Positions 14,419 through 21,471 of a stretch of 36,251 nt of DNA are shown here, piece by piece. Source of the stretch: an uncultured bacterium (GTDB lineage: Bacteria; Patescibacteriota; Minisyncoccia; Phycocordibacterales; CAIJYI01). The stretch covers positions 1 through 36,251 of the forward strand of contig CAIJYI010000038.1 in the NCBI GenBank assembly GCA_903824855.1. The letters are read 5' to 3'. A model generated the notes under the pieces. The model saw only the letters and a list, made by a program, of their open reading frames with translations, was not told the DNA's origin and did not search any database. A program made the position numbers and the translations under genes. The first letter of the stretch is position 1, and every line of letters begins with the position of its first letter.

Positions 14419-15717
14419 ATGAGAAAAATAACACATCAAACCGTTGTTCGAGAAAATGATTTTTTGCGAATGCTGACGAGCATTCGAGTCGGAACATTTC
14501 TTGCTTGGCGCGATATTAAACGCGCAAATATTTGGACCACACTACTCATAATTTTTGTTATGACGGTGACTTTTTTAAATCTCGTTGTTGTTAGTGGTAT
14601 TTTAGTCGGACTCATTGAAGGCGCTGTTGTTGCTCAGAAAGAACACTATACAGGCGACGTTATTATATCGCATCTTCGACAAAAAAATTATATTGAACAG
14701 AGTACTGATATTGTTCGTTATTTGCATTCCTTACCTTCAGTGCAAGATGTTAGTGCCCGTTATATTCAAGGAGGAAGTATAGAAGCAAACTATAAAACAA
14801 AAGTGCGTGCGTCAGATATTACTGATAATGCCCCGGCTCTTATTGCCGGTATTTCGCCTTTTGATGAAAATTCTGTAACCGGTATTTCACATACGTTAAT
14901 TGACGGAAAATATTTGGATGAAGGAGATTATGATAAAATTCTCGTCGGAGCAAGTTTGCTCTATAAATACACTCCTGTTGATACGCCAAGCTTGCGTACT
15001 CTCGAGAATGTTGAAGTTGGAAGTAAAGTACGCCTCAATATCGGCGGTTTTGTCCGGGAGGTTACCGTGAAAGGAATTTTGAAGAGTAAGGTGAGCGAAG
15101 TAGATAGCCGTATTTTTATGACAGACACACAACTTCGCGGGTTGATTGGAAGAACAGACCTCAATGCCGATGAAATTGTTGTTAAATTGAAACCGGGAGC
15201 TGATCCTTCCTATGTAAAAAATCAGCTTACAAATTTAGGATATGCTAATCTCGCAAAGATTCAGACAAGCGAAGAAGCTCAACCAAAATTTTTGAAGGAC
15301 ATGAAAGATACTTTTAATTTACTCGGTAATGTCATTGGAACCATCGGACTTGTCGTCGCATCAATAACAATTTTCATTATCATTTTTGTAAATGCAATTA
15401 CTCGCAGAAAATATATCGGAATCATGAAGGGGATAGGTATCGACTCGGATGCGATTGAGTTGTCGTATATTATGCAAGCATTTTTTTACGGAATTTTTGG
15501 TTCAGCTATTGGTCTTGGTATTATTTTTGGATTCCTGAAACCATATTTTGCAGCGAACCCGATTAACTTTCCGTTCAGTGACGGTATATTGGTGGCCGAC
15601 CCCATGGGGGTAATGGTGCGTGTCGGAGTGCTCATGCTTGCGACAGTTATCGCAGGGTTCATTCCCGCTAAAATCGTAGTTCGTCAAAATACATTAGACG
15701 CTATTCTCGGAAGATAA
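14419..15717 (+). CDS. ABC transporter permease, FtsX/LolC/MacB type
   Basis: 432 aa. One helix near residues 40-70 (IWTTLLIIFVMTVTFLNLVVVSG) is followed by a large extracytoplasmic domain (about 80-300), then three C-terminal helices (VIGTIGLVVASITIFIIIFVNA, FFYGIFGSAIGLGIIFGF, and VGVLMLATVIAGFIPA). The ITRRKYIGIMKGIGI loop between them is the hallmark FtsX-family coupling segment, and the end AKIVVRQNTLDAILGR is typical. Such permeases act as mechanotransmitters for lipoprotein release or peptide efflux rather than as classical channels. It is followed 8 bp later by its ATPase and preceded by the ligase-like gene. No Shine-Dalgarno is evident; translation is probably coupled. Confidence 0.9.
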   Translation: MRKITHQTVVRENDFLRMLTSIRVGTFLAWRDIKRANIWTTLLIIFVMTVTFLNLVVVSGILVGLIEGAVVAQKEHYTGDVIISHLRQKNYIEQSTDIVRYLHSLPSVQDVSARYIQGGSIEANYKTKVRASDITDNAPALIAGISPFDENSVTGISHTLIDGKYLDEGDYDKILVGASLLYKYTPVDTPSLRTLENVEVGSKVRLNIGGFVREVTVKGILKSKVSEVDSRIFMTDTQLRGLIGRTDLNADEIVVKLKPGADPSYVKNQLTNLGYANLAKIQTSEEAQPKFLKDMKDTFNLLGNVIGTIGLVVASITIFIIIFVNAITRRKYIGIMKGIGIDSDAIELSYIMQAFFYGIFGSAIGLGIIFGFLKPYFAANPINFPFSDGILVADPMGVMVRVGVLMLATVIAGFIPAKIVVRQNTLDAILGR

Positions 15718-15725
15718 TTATATTT

Positions 15726-16412
15726 ATGATTATAGTAAAAGGACTCAAAAAAACATATAAAATTGGAAGCACAGAATTACCCGTTCTTCGTGGTATTGAT
15801 ATGCACGTTGAAAAAGGAGAATTCGTTTCCATAACAGGTCGTTCCGGTTCCGGGAAAAGTACACTCTTGTACCAGCTTGGCCTTCTTGATTATCCAAATT
15901 CGGGCAGTATTATTATTGACCGCATGGAAACCTCTGAGCTTACTTCCTCTGAACGCACCAGTATGCGTCTGATTGAACTTGGTTATGTGTTTCAGGATTA
16001 TGCTCTTTTACCGTCATTGACGGCTGTTGAAAATGTAATGGTGCCTATTCTCATGCTTTCCCTCAGTAAAAAAGAAGCACATAAAAAAGCCAAACATGCT
16101 CTTTCGTTGGTCGGGCTCTCCGAACGCCTTAATAGTCTTCCAAGTCAGCTTTCCGGAGGGGAACAACAGCGCGTTTCTATTGCACGTGCGATTGGTTTTG
16201 AACCGAAAATTCTTTTTGCCGATGAACCGACCGCAAATCTTGATACTGAAACGTCAAAAATGGTTCTTGATATTTTCTTGCAGTTAAATGCACTTGGACA
16301 GACTATTGTTATGGTGACTCACGAAAAAGATTATGCGATGTTAGCCGATAGAATTCTCACTCTTTCAGACGGGGTAATCAGTGAAACTAAAATTGGGAAA
16401 AAAAAGAAGTAA
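15726..16412 (+). CDS. ABC transporter ATPase, LolD/MacB type
   Basis: 228 aa. Walker A GRSGSGKST near residue 38, Q-loop VFQDYALLPSLTAVEN, signature LSGGEQQRVSIARA, Walker B ILFADEPTANLD, and switch His in MVTHEKDYA. The sequence around LPVLRGIDMHVEKGEF is typical of the LolD/MacB/FtsE branch. It pairs with the permease immediately upstream. Three genes (ligase-like protein, permease, ATPase) form one plus-strand unit. No terminator with a T-run is seen on the plus strand after it; the hairpin at 16430-16452 faces the convergent protease gene. Confidence 0.95.
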   Translation: MIIVKGLKKTYKIGSTELPVLRGIDMHVEKGEFVSITGRSGSGKSTLLYQLGLLDYPNSGSIIIDRMETSELTSSERTSMRLIELGYVFQDYALLPSLTAVENVMVPILMLSLSKKEAHKKAKHALSLVGLSERLNSLPSQLSGGEQQRVSIARAIGFEPKILFADEPTANLDTETSKMVLDIFLQLNALGQTIVMVTHEKDYAMLADRILTLSDGVISETKIGKKKK

Positions 16413-16423
16413 TATTAACTATT

Positions 16424-16452
16424 AAAAAACCCGCTCCGAAAAATCGGAACGG
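16424..16452 (-). terminator. Terminator of trypsin-like protease gene
   Basis: CCCGCTCCGA / TCGGAACGGG stem (one mismatch) around AAAA; on the minus strand it is followed by TTTTTTAATAG. Confidence 0.8.
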
Positions 16453-16464
16453 GGGGATGGAAAA

Positions 16465-17376
16465 TTATTCCATCGAGATTTTTTTTAATGCTGATTCTAT
16501 TGATCGGGAAGAAATCATTCCCGATTGTTGTGTAATTCCGCCATTACTATCTTCTTTTGAGAGAGTTGTCATGCCTAGAACTTTGAAGTCTAGGAGAGAA
16601 ACAACAGGTCCTCCTGAATTTCCTGAATTAATTGGTATTATCATGTGGATGTAATTTGTGCGTCCGGACATAAATGTATTAAATCCGAGAATTCCTCTGG
16701 TTAGCGTAAAAGGAAGATACAGAGGGCAGCCCATGGTGATAATCGGTTCGTCAGGTAAAACATAAGGACCTTTTCCTGAAATAACAAACCCGTTGATAAT
16801 ATTCGGTGAAGCGGAACGAAATTCCACCGGTACAAATTTATCAGGCAAACTTGTTGTTGAATCAATTTTTGTTTGATCCACTTTTAAGACAGCCATATCC
16901 ATATCAGGCACGATTGAGAAAACAGAAACCGGAAATGAGTGGTCTTTTGAGTCTGTTAAAGAATATTCAACATCAAAACGAGTTTTTCCTTTCACCCATG
17001 CCGGAGGATTTTCTCCCGACAGAGTTTTTTCTGTGCATAAATCGATTGCCTTTTTCGGGTCAATCACATGTTTATTCGTAACGAAATATCCTTTTTCACT
17101 CACGGTGAATGAGGTCCCGATTCCCTGCGAGCAAGAATGTTTTGTTTCCTCATTAGTAACAGTATTTTTGCTCAAGATATAAACATCCATTTTAAGATAA
17201 AACGTTGAAGGAGAGAGTATCTCTCGTGCGTGTGCCGTTTCCTGGAATTCTGAAATCGCGTGGCTGTTTATTGGTGTGGATACTGACCCCCATGGTCTTC
17301 CGATATAATAGACAAGTACGACGGCAAGAATAATTCCGAGTATATTTAAAAGCGGTGTCCAGAAATATTTGTTCAT
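16465..17376 (-). CDS. Membrane-anchored trypsin-like serine protease
   Basis: 303 aa. An N-terminal signal anchor (LLNILGIILAVVLVYYIG) places the rest outside the membrane. The S1/HtrA-like catalytic triad is readable: His in FVTNKHVI near residue 100, Asp in DMDMAVLKV, and Ser in INSGNSGGPVV. There is no PDZ domain, and one Cys pair (SCSQG ... LCTEK) might form a disulphide. It is probably an envelope quality-control or processing protease. AAGGAG lies 8 nt before the ATG. Convergent with the ABC operon and divergent from the Gmad2-domain gene. Confidence 0.85.
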   Translation of the reverse strand: MNKYFWTPLLNILGIILAVVLVYYIGRPWGSVSTPINSHAISEFQETAHAREILSPSTFYLKMDVYILSKNTVTNEETKHSCSQGIGTSFTVSEKGYFVTNKHVIDPKKAIDLCTEKTLSGENPPAWVKGKTRFDVEYSLTDSKDHSFPVSVFSIVPDMDMAVLKVDQTKIDSTTSLPDKFVPVEFRSASPNIINGFVISGKGPYVLPDEPIITMGCPLYLPFTLTRGILGFNTFMSGRTNYIHMIIPINSGNSGGPVVSLLDFKVLGMTTLSKEDSNGGITQQSGMISSRSIESALKKISME

Positions 17377-17482
17377 ATAATTTCTCCTTTTCTGTGTGTG
17401 AAATAACTGAAGACTAAGATAAAGCTACACAACATATTGCTATTTGTCAAATTTCTTTGCCTTGTGTGTTTGCTTTGTTTTT

Positions 17483-17491
17483 TGTTATTAT
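17483..17491 (+). promoter_or_regulatory. Extended -10 of Gmad2 gene, leaderless
   Basis: TGTTATTAT (TGn plus TATTAT), 9 nt before the ATG at 17501; no Shine-Dalgarno. Confidence 0.5.
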
Positions 17492-17500
17492 TTTAGATAT

Positions 17501-17980
17501 ATGAGACATAAACATATTTATATTATTGCCGCAGTTCTTCCTCTTTTGATGGGGGTAATTATATTTCTTGGAACATTTTCAAAACCGAATACACCACCTC
17601 CAATAATGATGGAGGATGGAAGTGATATAACCGGATTATCAAAACTGGTGACAGTGAATGACTATATATATGTGACGAGTTTGAAGGAGGGTGAGATCAT
17701 TCAAAGTCCGCTTACGGTAAAAGGATTTGCAAGAGGTACTTGGTATTTTGAGGCGTCCTTTCCCGTAAAAATTGTAGACTCAAAAGGGAACGTTTTGGGT
17801 CAATCACCGGCACAGGCAGAATCGGATTGGATGACTGAGCAGATGGTTCCATTTTCCGGAACGATAGAATTCACCGCGAAGGAAGGAGAAAAAGGCGAAG
17901 TTATTTTCGAGAAAGATAATCCGTCAGGTCTTCCTGAGAATGCAGGAGAACTTCGCATACCGATAATATTTGGAAAGTAA
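17501..17980 (+). CDS. Secreted/anchored protein with Gmad2 immunoglobulin-like domain
   Basis: 159 aa from the ATG at 17501. A short basic N-terminus and one hydrophobic helix (IYIIAAVLPLLMGVIIFLG) act as signal anchor. The exported part matches the Gmad2 Ig-like domain: IYVTSLKEGEIIQSPLTVKG, ARGTWYFEASFPVKIVD, the stretch AESDWMTEQMVPFSGTIEF and a closing strand ELRIPIIF. Gmad2 proteins are common and mostly uncharacterised surface proteins in these bacteria, probably adhesive or structural. The tracked upstream start (17444) covers the promoter and was rejected. Confidence 0.82.
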   Translation: MRHKHIYIIAAVLPLLMGVIIFLGTFSKPNTPPPIMMEDGSDITGLSKLVTVNDYIYVTSLKEGEIIQSPLTVKGFARGTWYFEASFPVKIVDSKGNVLGQSPAQAESDWMTEQMVPFSGTIEFTAKEGEKGEVIFEKDNPSGLPENAGELRIPIIFGK

Positions 17981-18004
17981 GAATATCAAAAAAGTTAAAA
18001 ATAT

Positions 18005-18012
18005 TGTATAAT
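18005..18012 (+). promoter_or_regulatory. -10 of DUF5671 gene, leaderless
   Basis: TG directly followed by TATAAT (18007-18012), 7 nt before the ATG at 18020; no Shine-Dalgarno. Confidence 0.6.
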
Positions 18013-18019
18013 ATATCAT

Positions 18020-19090
18020 ATGACCTTAATTTTAGGCTTCGTATTATTAATAATAGTAATAATTATTATGGCAGGAACAAACGCCGAAACCAATCAAGAA
18101 GTAAAAATGAAATCTTCTCCAAAAGATGTCTTTCTTCATATTTTGATGATAGGCACGCTTTATGTGAGTACTTTCATGTTTTCATCTCTTTGGTTTGATT
18201 ACGTGAATTTTTTATTTCCCGATAAATTGAATTACAATTATCGCGCGATACTTGATGGAATCCTTGTTGGAACATCGACACTTATCGTCGTATTTCCTGT
18301 ATACCTTCTTACTGCTTGGTTGCTTGAAAAAGAGATTAAACAAATTCCTGAGAAGAGGGAATTGCGTGTTCGTAAATGGCTCGTCTATCTCACATTGTTT
18401 GCCGCCGCGATTGCCGTCATCGTTGAAATCGTCCGACTCGTTTACAATTTCCTCTCCGGTGAACTTACTATGAATTTCTTTCTTAAGATTCTCATTGTTC
18501 TCATCGTTGCAACCTTCACGTTTGGATATTATTTATGGGATGCCAAAAGGGAAGTCGGCTCAGTAAGTATGATTCCAAAGTATCTCGCTTATGCGACAGG
18601 ATTCATCGTCCTCGTCAGTTTTGTATTGAATTTTATTCTCATGGGATCTCCGGCAAGCCAGAGAGCCGTGAAATTTGATGATCAGCGTGTTTCAGATTTG
18701 CAAAGTATTCAATATCAAATAATCAGCCATTGGCAACAAAAAGAATCTTTGCCTTCTAATCTTTCGGCTCTTTCCGATAGTATTAGCGGATTTACCGCAC
18801 CGACGGATCCTGATACACGCGCACAATATGAATATTCAATTAAAGGTCCGCTCTCTTTTGAACTCTGCGCGACATTCGGGGCAAAAAGCATTGTGACAGG
18901 AGCACCCGACAGAGTGTACTCTACACCGGCAGAAAAACTCGGCGTTAATGCTCCTATTGAAAGTTGGTCACATGAAGCGGGACATTTCTGCTTCACGAGA
19001 ACTATTGACCCGGAGATTTATAAAATCAACAAGCCGCTCCCGGTGATTATTCAGAACACAACTACTCCTGCCGTAGTACCGGTTAAATAA
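18020..19090 (+). CDS. DUF5671-domain membrane protein with soluble C-terminal domain
   Basis: 356 aa. The N-terminal hydrophobic stretch (ILGFVLLIIVIIIM) is followed by a DUF5671-type block of four to five helices starting SSPKDVFLHILMIGTLYVS, with FMFSSLWFDYVNFLFPD and RKWLVYLTLFAAAIAVIVEI. After the last helix (about residue 210) comes an extracytoplasmic domain of roughly 140 residues that looks like the globular part of type IV pilin/pseudopilin proteins (QRVSDLQSIQYQIISHWQQ, then LPSNLSALSD, then GPLSFELCATF). Function unknown; the DUF5671 plus pilin-like arrangement recurs in Parcubacteria. The leaderless promoter supports the start at 18020. Confidence 0.75.
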   Translation: MTLILGFVLLIIVIIIMAGTNAETNQEVKMKSSPKDVFLHILMIGTLYVSTFMFSSLWFDYVNFLFPDKLNYNYRAILDGILVGTSTLIVVFPVYLLTAWLLEKEIKQIPEKRELRVRKWLVYLTLFAAAIAVIVEIVRLVYNFLSGELTMNFFLKILIVLIVATFTFGYYLWDAKREVGSVSMIPKYLAYATGFIVLVSFVLNFILMGSPASQRAVKFDDQRVSDLQSIQYQIISHWQQKESLPSNLSALSDSISGFTAPTDPDTRAQYEYSIKGPLSFELCATFGAKSIVTGAPDRVYSTPAEKLGVNAPIESWSHEAGHFCFTRTIDPEIYKINKPLPVIIQNTTTPAVVPVK

Positions 19091-19100
19091 TATTGAATAA

Positions 19101-19130
19101 AACAACCCCGCACATGGCGGGGTTGTTTTA
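19101..19130 (+). terminator. Terminator of DUF5671 gene
   Basis: Perfect 11-bp stem AACAACCCCGC / GCGGGGTTGTT with a 5-nt loop, then TTATTG. Confidence 0.85.
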
Positions 19131-19133
19131 TTG

Positions 19134-19162
19134 TTGACAGATTATATTTAATGGTGTATAAT
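19134..19162 (+). promoter_or_regulatory. Consensus sigma70-type promoter of the 64-codon gene
   Basis: TTGACA (19134-19139), 17-bp spacer, TATAAT (19157-19162): both hexamers perfect and the spacing optimal, the strongest promoter seen in the window. Predicted start at 19169-19170. Confidence 0.9.
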
Positions 19163-19168
19163 ATATAT

Positions 19169-19195
19169 GTATCCGTAAATGGATACTTGTTTTTT
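19169..19195 (+). promoter_or_regulatory. 5'-terminal hairpin with T-run in the leader (attenuator or stabiliser)
   Basis: GTATCC / GGATAC with loop GTAAAT, followed by TTGTTTTTT, begins at the predicted transcription start. It has the shape of a short intrinsic terminator placed at position +1, so it could limit full-length transcription or protect the 5' end. Confidence 0.6.
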
Positions 19196-19222
19196 AAGGC
19201 CTAAAAAAAGGAGGCATATGAC

Positions 19223-19417
19223 ATGAAAAGAGTGTTCCGTTATGTTCAAAAAAGAAGTGCATTTTTTGAAAGTATAGTATTGGTTTGGATGCTTGCCGTT
19301 AATGACGGAGATCATAGACATCGAATGTCTCGCACGACATTCCAAGCGCCACCAATCTCTAATCAAAGAAAACACAAACAAAAGGTAATTCACCTTTTGC
19401 CTTGGGAAGAAGAATAA
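19223..19417 (+). CDS. Small protein of unknown function (64 aa)
   Basis: A real small gene judging by its signals: perfect promoter, AAGGAGG 8 nt before the ATG, and its own terminator. The product begins with a basic amphipathic stretch (MKRVFRYVQKR), has one hydrophobic segment (FFESIVLVWMLAV) and a polar His/Arg-rich second half ending HLLPWEEE. I recognise no family. Two stem-loops are also visible inside the reading frame (AGACAT-CGA-ATGTCT and AAAGGT-AATTC-ACCTTT), so the transcript may also have an RNA role. It could be a small membrane-associated peptide, a dual-function RNA or a leader for nearby regulation. Confidence 0.65.
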   Translation: MKRVFRYVQKRSAFFESIVLVWMLAVNDGDHRHRMSRTTFQAPPISNQRKHKQKVIHLLPWEEE

Positions 19418-19436
19418 TACGGAGTTAAACACACGG

Positions 19437-19463
19437 CGGGTCAGCAATGACCCGTTTTATTAT
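19437..19463 (+). terminator. Terminator of the 64-codon gene
   Basis: CGGGTCA / TGACCCG stem with GCAA tetraloop, followed by TTTTATTATT. Confidence 0.85.
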
Positions 19464-19538
19464 TGAGTTTGTCGTTGTTTATTAAATATGCGTAATAATA
19501 GGGCATATTCCCAAAAGCTTCCCTTTTTTTCGTTTTTA

Positions 19539-19580
19539 TGTTATTATATATTCACATTTCCCGATGCGGGATTTTTTTTA
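19539..19580 (+). promoter_or_regulatory. typA promoter and leader hairpin
   Basis: Extended -10 TGTTATTAT (19539-19547). The predicted 35-nt leader contains CCCG-ATG-CGGG followed by A and T8, a miniature terminator-like hairpin, and has no Shine-Dalgarno before the ATG at 19590. It may modulate expression; the stem is only 4 bp. Confidence 0.4.
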
Positions 19581-19589
19581 ATAAATTTT

Positions 19590-21377
19590 ATGGAAATCAG
19601 AAATATTGCAATTATCGCTCACGTCGACCATGGAAAAACAAAACTGACTGACTCAATTATGAAGCAGACAGGAATGTTTCAGGAAGGCGAAAGTATGGAC
19701 TCAAACGCGCTCGAACAAGAGCGTGGCATAACCATATATTCAAAAAATACCGCAACCTATTATAAAGGAACAAAAATCAACATTGTTGATACTCCCGGGC
19801 ATGCCGACTTCGGTTCAGAAGTTGAGCGAGTTCTCCGTTCCATCGACTGCGTTCTTTTGGTGGTTGATGCTCAAGAAGGCCCGATGCCTCAGACACGTTT
19901 TGTTCTCAAAAAATCTTTAGAGCTTGGACTTAAACCGATTGTCGTCATAAATAAAATCGACAAACCTGCCGCTGACCCTGACAAATGCGAGGAAGATGTT
20001 CTTGAACTTTTTATGGAACTCGGCGCTTCTGATGAACAATGTGATTTTACCGTTGTGTATGCTATCGGAAGAGAAGGAATCGCGAAGATGAAACTTGAAG
20101 ATGAGTCAAAAGATTTGACTCCGCTTTTGGATACCATTTTGCGTGTCGTCCCTGCCGCGAAATCAGACACAACACTCCCGCTTCGCGCACAGCCATTTAA
20201 TCTCGGATATGACAATTATTTAGGACGTCTTGCTATCATGCGCGTCTATGAAGGAATTATCAAATCCGGTGATATCGTTCAGGCAAAAAATGTCGAAGGA
20301 AAAACTCATAGCGGAAAGGTGACAAAACTCTTTTCATTCAAAGGTGTTGGACGTGAAGAAATCGCTCAAGCCGAAGCCGGAGACATTGTTCTTATGGCCG
20401 GTCTTCCTGATATTTATATCGGAGAAACGGTTTGTATGTCTCCTGACACTGAACCGTTGCCTGCTATTAAAGTAGATGAACCGACTATTTCCATTAATCT
20501 CTTGGTTAATAATTCTCCGTTCGCCGGACGGGAGGGAAAATTTGTTACGTCACGTCAGATTCGCGAAAGGCTCGAAAGGGAACTTGAGATTAACGTCGGT
20601 TTGAAAATCGATTTCTCCGAGATTGAAACGATTCGTGTATACGGACGCGGCGAATTACATGTTTCTATTTTGCTCGAAAATATGCGAAGAGAAGGATATG
20701 AACTCCAAGTTTCTCAACCTCAGGTTATCGTAAAAAATATCGACGGAGTGAAGAGTGAACCATTTGAAGAAATTACCGTTGACGTTCCTACCATCTATCA
20801 AGGTGTTGTTATTGAAAAACTCGGCAATCGCGCTGTTATCATCGTGAATATGAAGCAACACGAAAATACTTCCCGCATCACATTCGAAGGACCGACTCGC
20901 GGATTACTCGGATATCGCAATCAATTTATTGTCGATACAAAAGGACTTGGAATTATGGCGAGTCGTGTCATCGGATTCAGACCGTGGGCGGGAGAAATTA
21001 AGAAACGTTCGACCGGTTCTCAGGTTTCAATGATTGCCGGAAAAGTTGCCGGCTATGCACTCTGGAATTTCCAGGAACGCGGAACGTTGTATATCGACCC
21101 GGGCACAGAAGTATATGAAGGTATGGTAATCGGTAACGCTTCAAAAGGAGATGATATGATTGTAAATCCCGTCAAAGGAAAAAATCTTACCAATGTTCGT
21201 TCCTCCGGAAATGACGAAGCTATCGTTCTCACTCCTCCGTATCGTTTGGATATTGAACGCGGTCTCGAAGTCATGGCGGAAGATGAATACTTGGAAATTA
21301 CCCCGAAGAATGTCCGCCTCCGTAAGATGGGATTGACCGAAAATGAAAGATCAAAAATGAAACGAAATACTATTTAA
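19590..21377 (+). CDS. typA: Translational GTPase TypA/BipA
   Basis: 595 aa from the ATG at 19590 ([17 protein letters not shown]); the tracked 34-residue extension crosses the promoter and was dropped. G1 AHVDHGKT, switch region [12 protein letters not shown]3 DTPGHADF, G4 NKID and the TypA-specific body are present, including the C-terminal segment [19 protein letters not shown] and the ribosome-binding tail ending [16 protein letters not shown]. It acts on ribosomes under cold or other stress, assisting subunit assembly. Length and architecture are complete. A palindromic terminator after it is shared with the convergent acetyl-CoA synthetase gene. Confidence 0.97.
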   Translation: MEIRNIAIIAHVDHGKTKLTDSIMKQTGMFQEGESMDSNALEQERGITIYSKNTATYYKGTKINIVDTPGHADFGSEVERVLRSIDCVLLVVDAQEGPMPQTRFVLKKSLELGLKPIVVINKIDKPAADPDKCEEDVLELFMELGASDEQCDFTVVYAIGREGIAKMKLEDESKDLTPLLDTILRVVPAAKSDTTLPLRAQPFNLGYDNYLGRLAIMRVYEGIIKSGDIVQAKNVEGKTHSGKVTKLFSFKGVGREEIAQAEAGDIVLMAGLPDIYIGETVCMSPDTEPLPAIKVDEPTISINLLVNNSPFAGREGKFVTSRQIRERLERELEINVGLKIDFSEIETIRVYGRGELHVSILLENMRREGYELQVSQPQVIVKNIDGVKSEPFEEITVDVPTIYQGVVIEKLGNRAVIIVNMKQHENTSRITFEGPTRGLLGYRNQFIVDTKGLGIMASRVIGFRPWAGEIKKRSTGSQVSMIAGKVAGYALWNFQERGTLYIDPGTEVYEGMVIGNASKGDDMIVNPVKGKNLTNVRSSGNDEAIVLTPPYRLDIERGLEVMAEDEYLEITPKNVRLRKMGLTENERSKMKRNTI

Positions 21378-21423
21378 GAGGTTCAACCTCCGGGACAGAA
21401 TTTAAATATGTGTTGTAATAGAA

Positions 21424-21453
21424 AAACAGCCCCGAATTAATTCGGGGCTGTGT
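21424..21453. terminator. Terminator between typA and ADP-forming acetyl-CoA synthetase
   Basis: ACAGCCCCGAA / TTCGGGGCTGT perfect stem; on the minus strand it is followed by TTTTTC, on the plus strand by TGTGTTTGTG, so it is best for the minus-strand gene. Confidence 0.85.
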
Positions 21454-21471
21454 GTTTGTGTTAGACGAAAA

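Noticed and set aside
19134-19463. tmRNA, 6S RNA or SRP RNA instead of a small protein gene
   Set aside because: No tRNA-like ends, no 6S-type long bulged hairpin and no SRP Alu/tetraloop motif; the strong Shine-Dalgarno favours translation.
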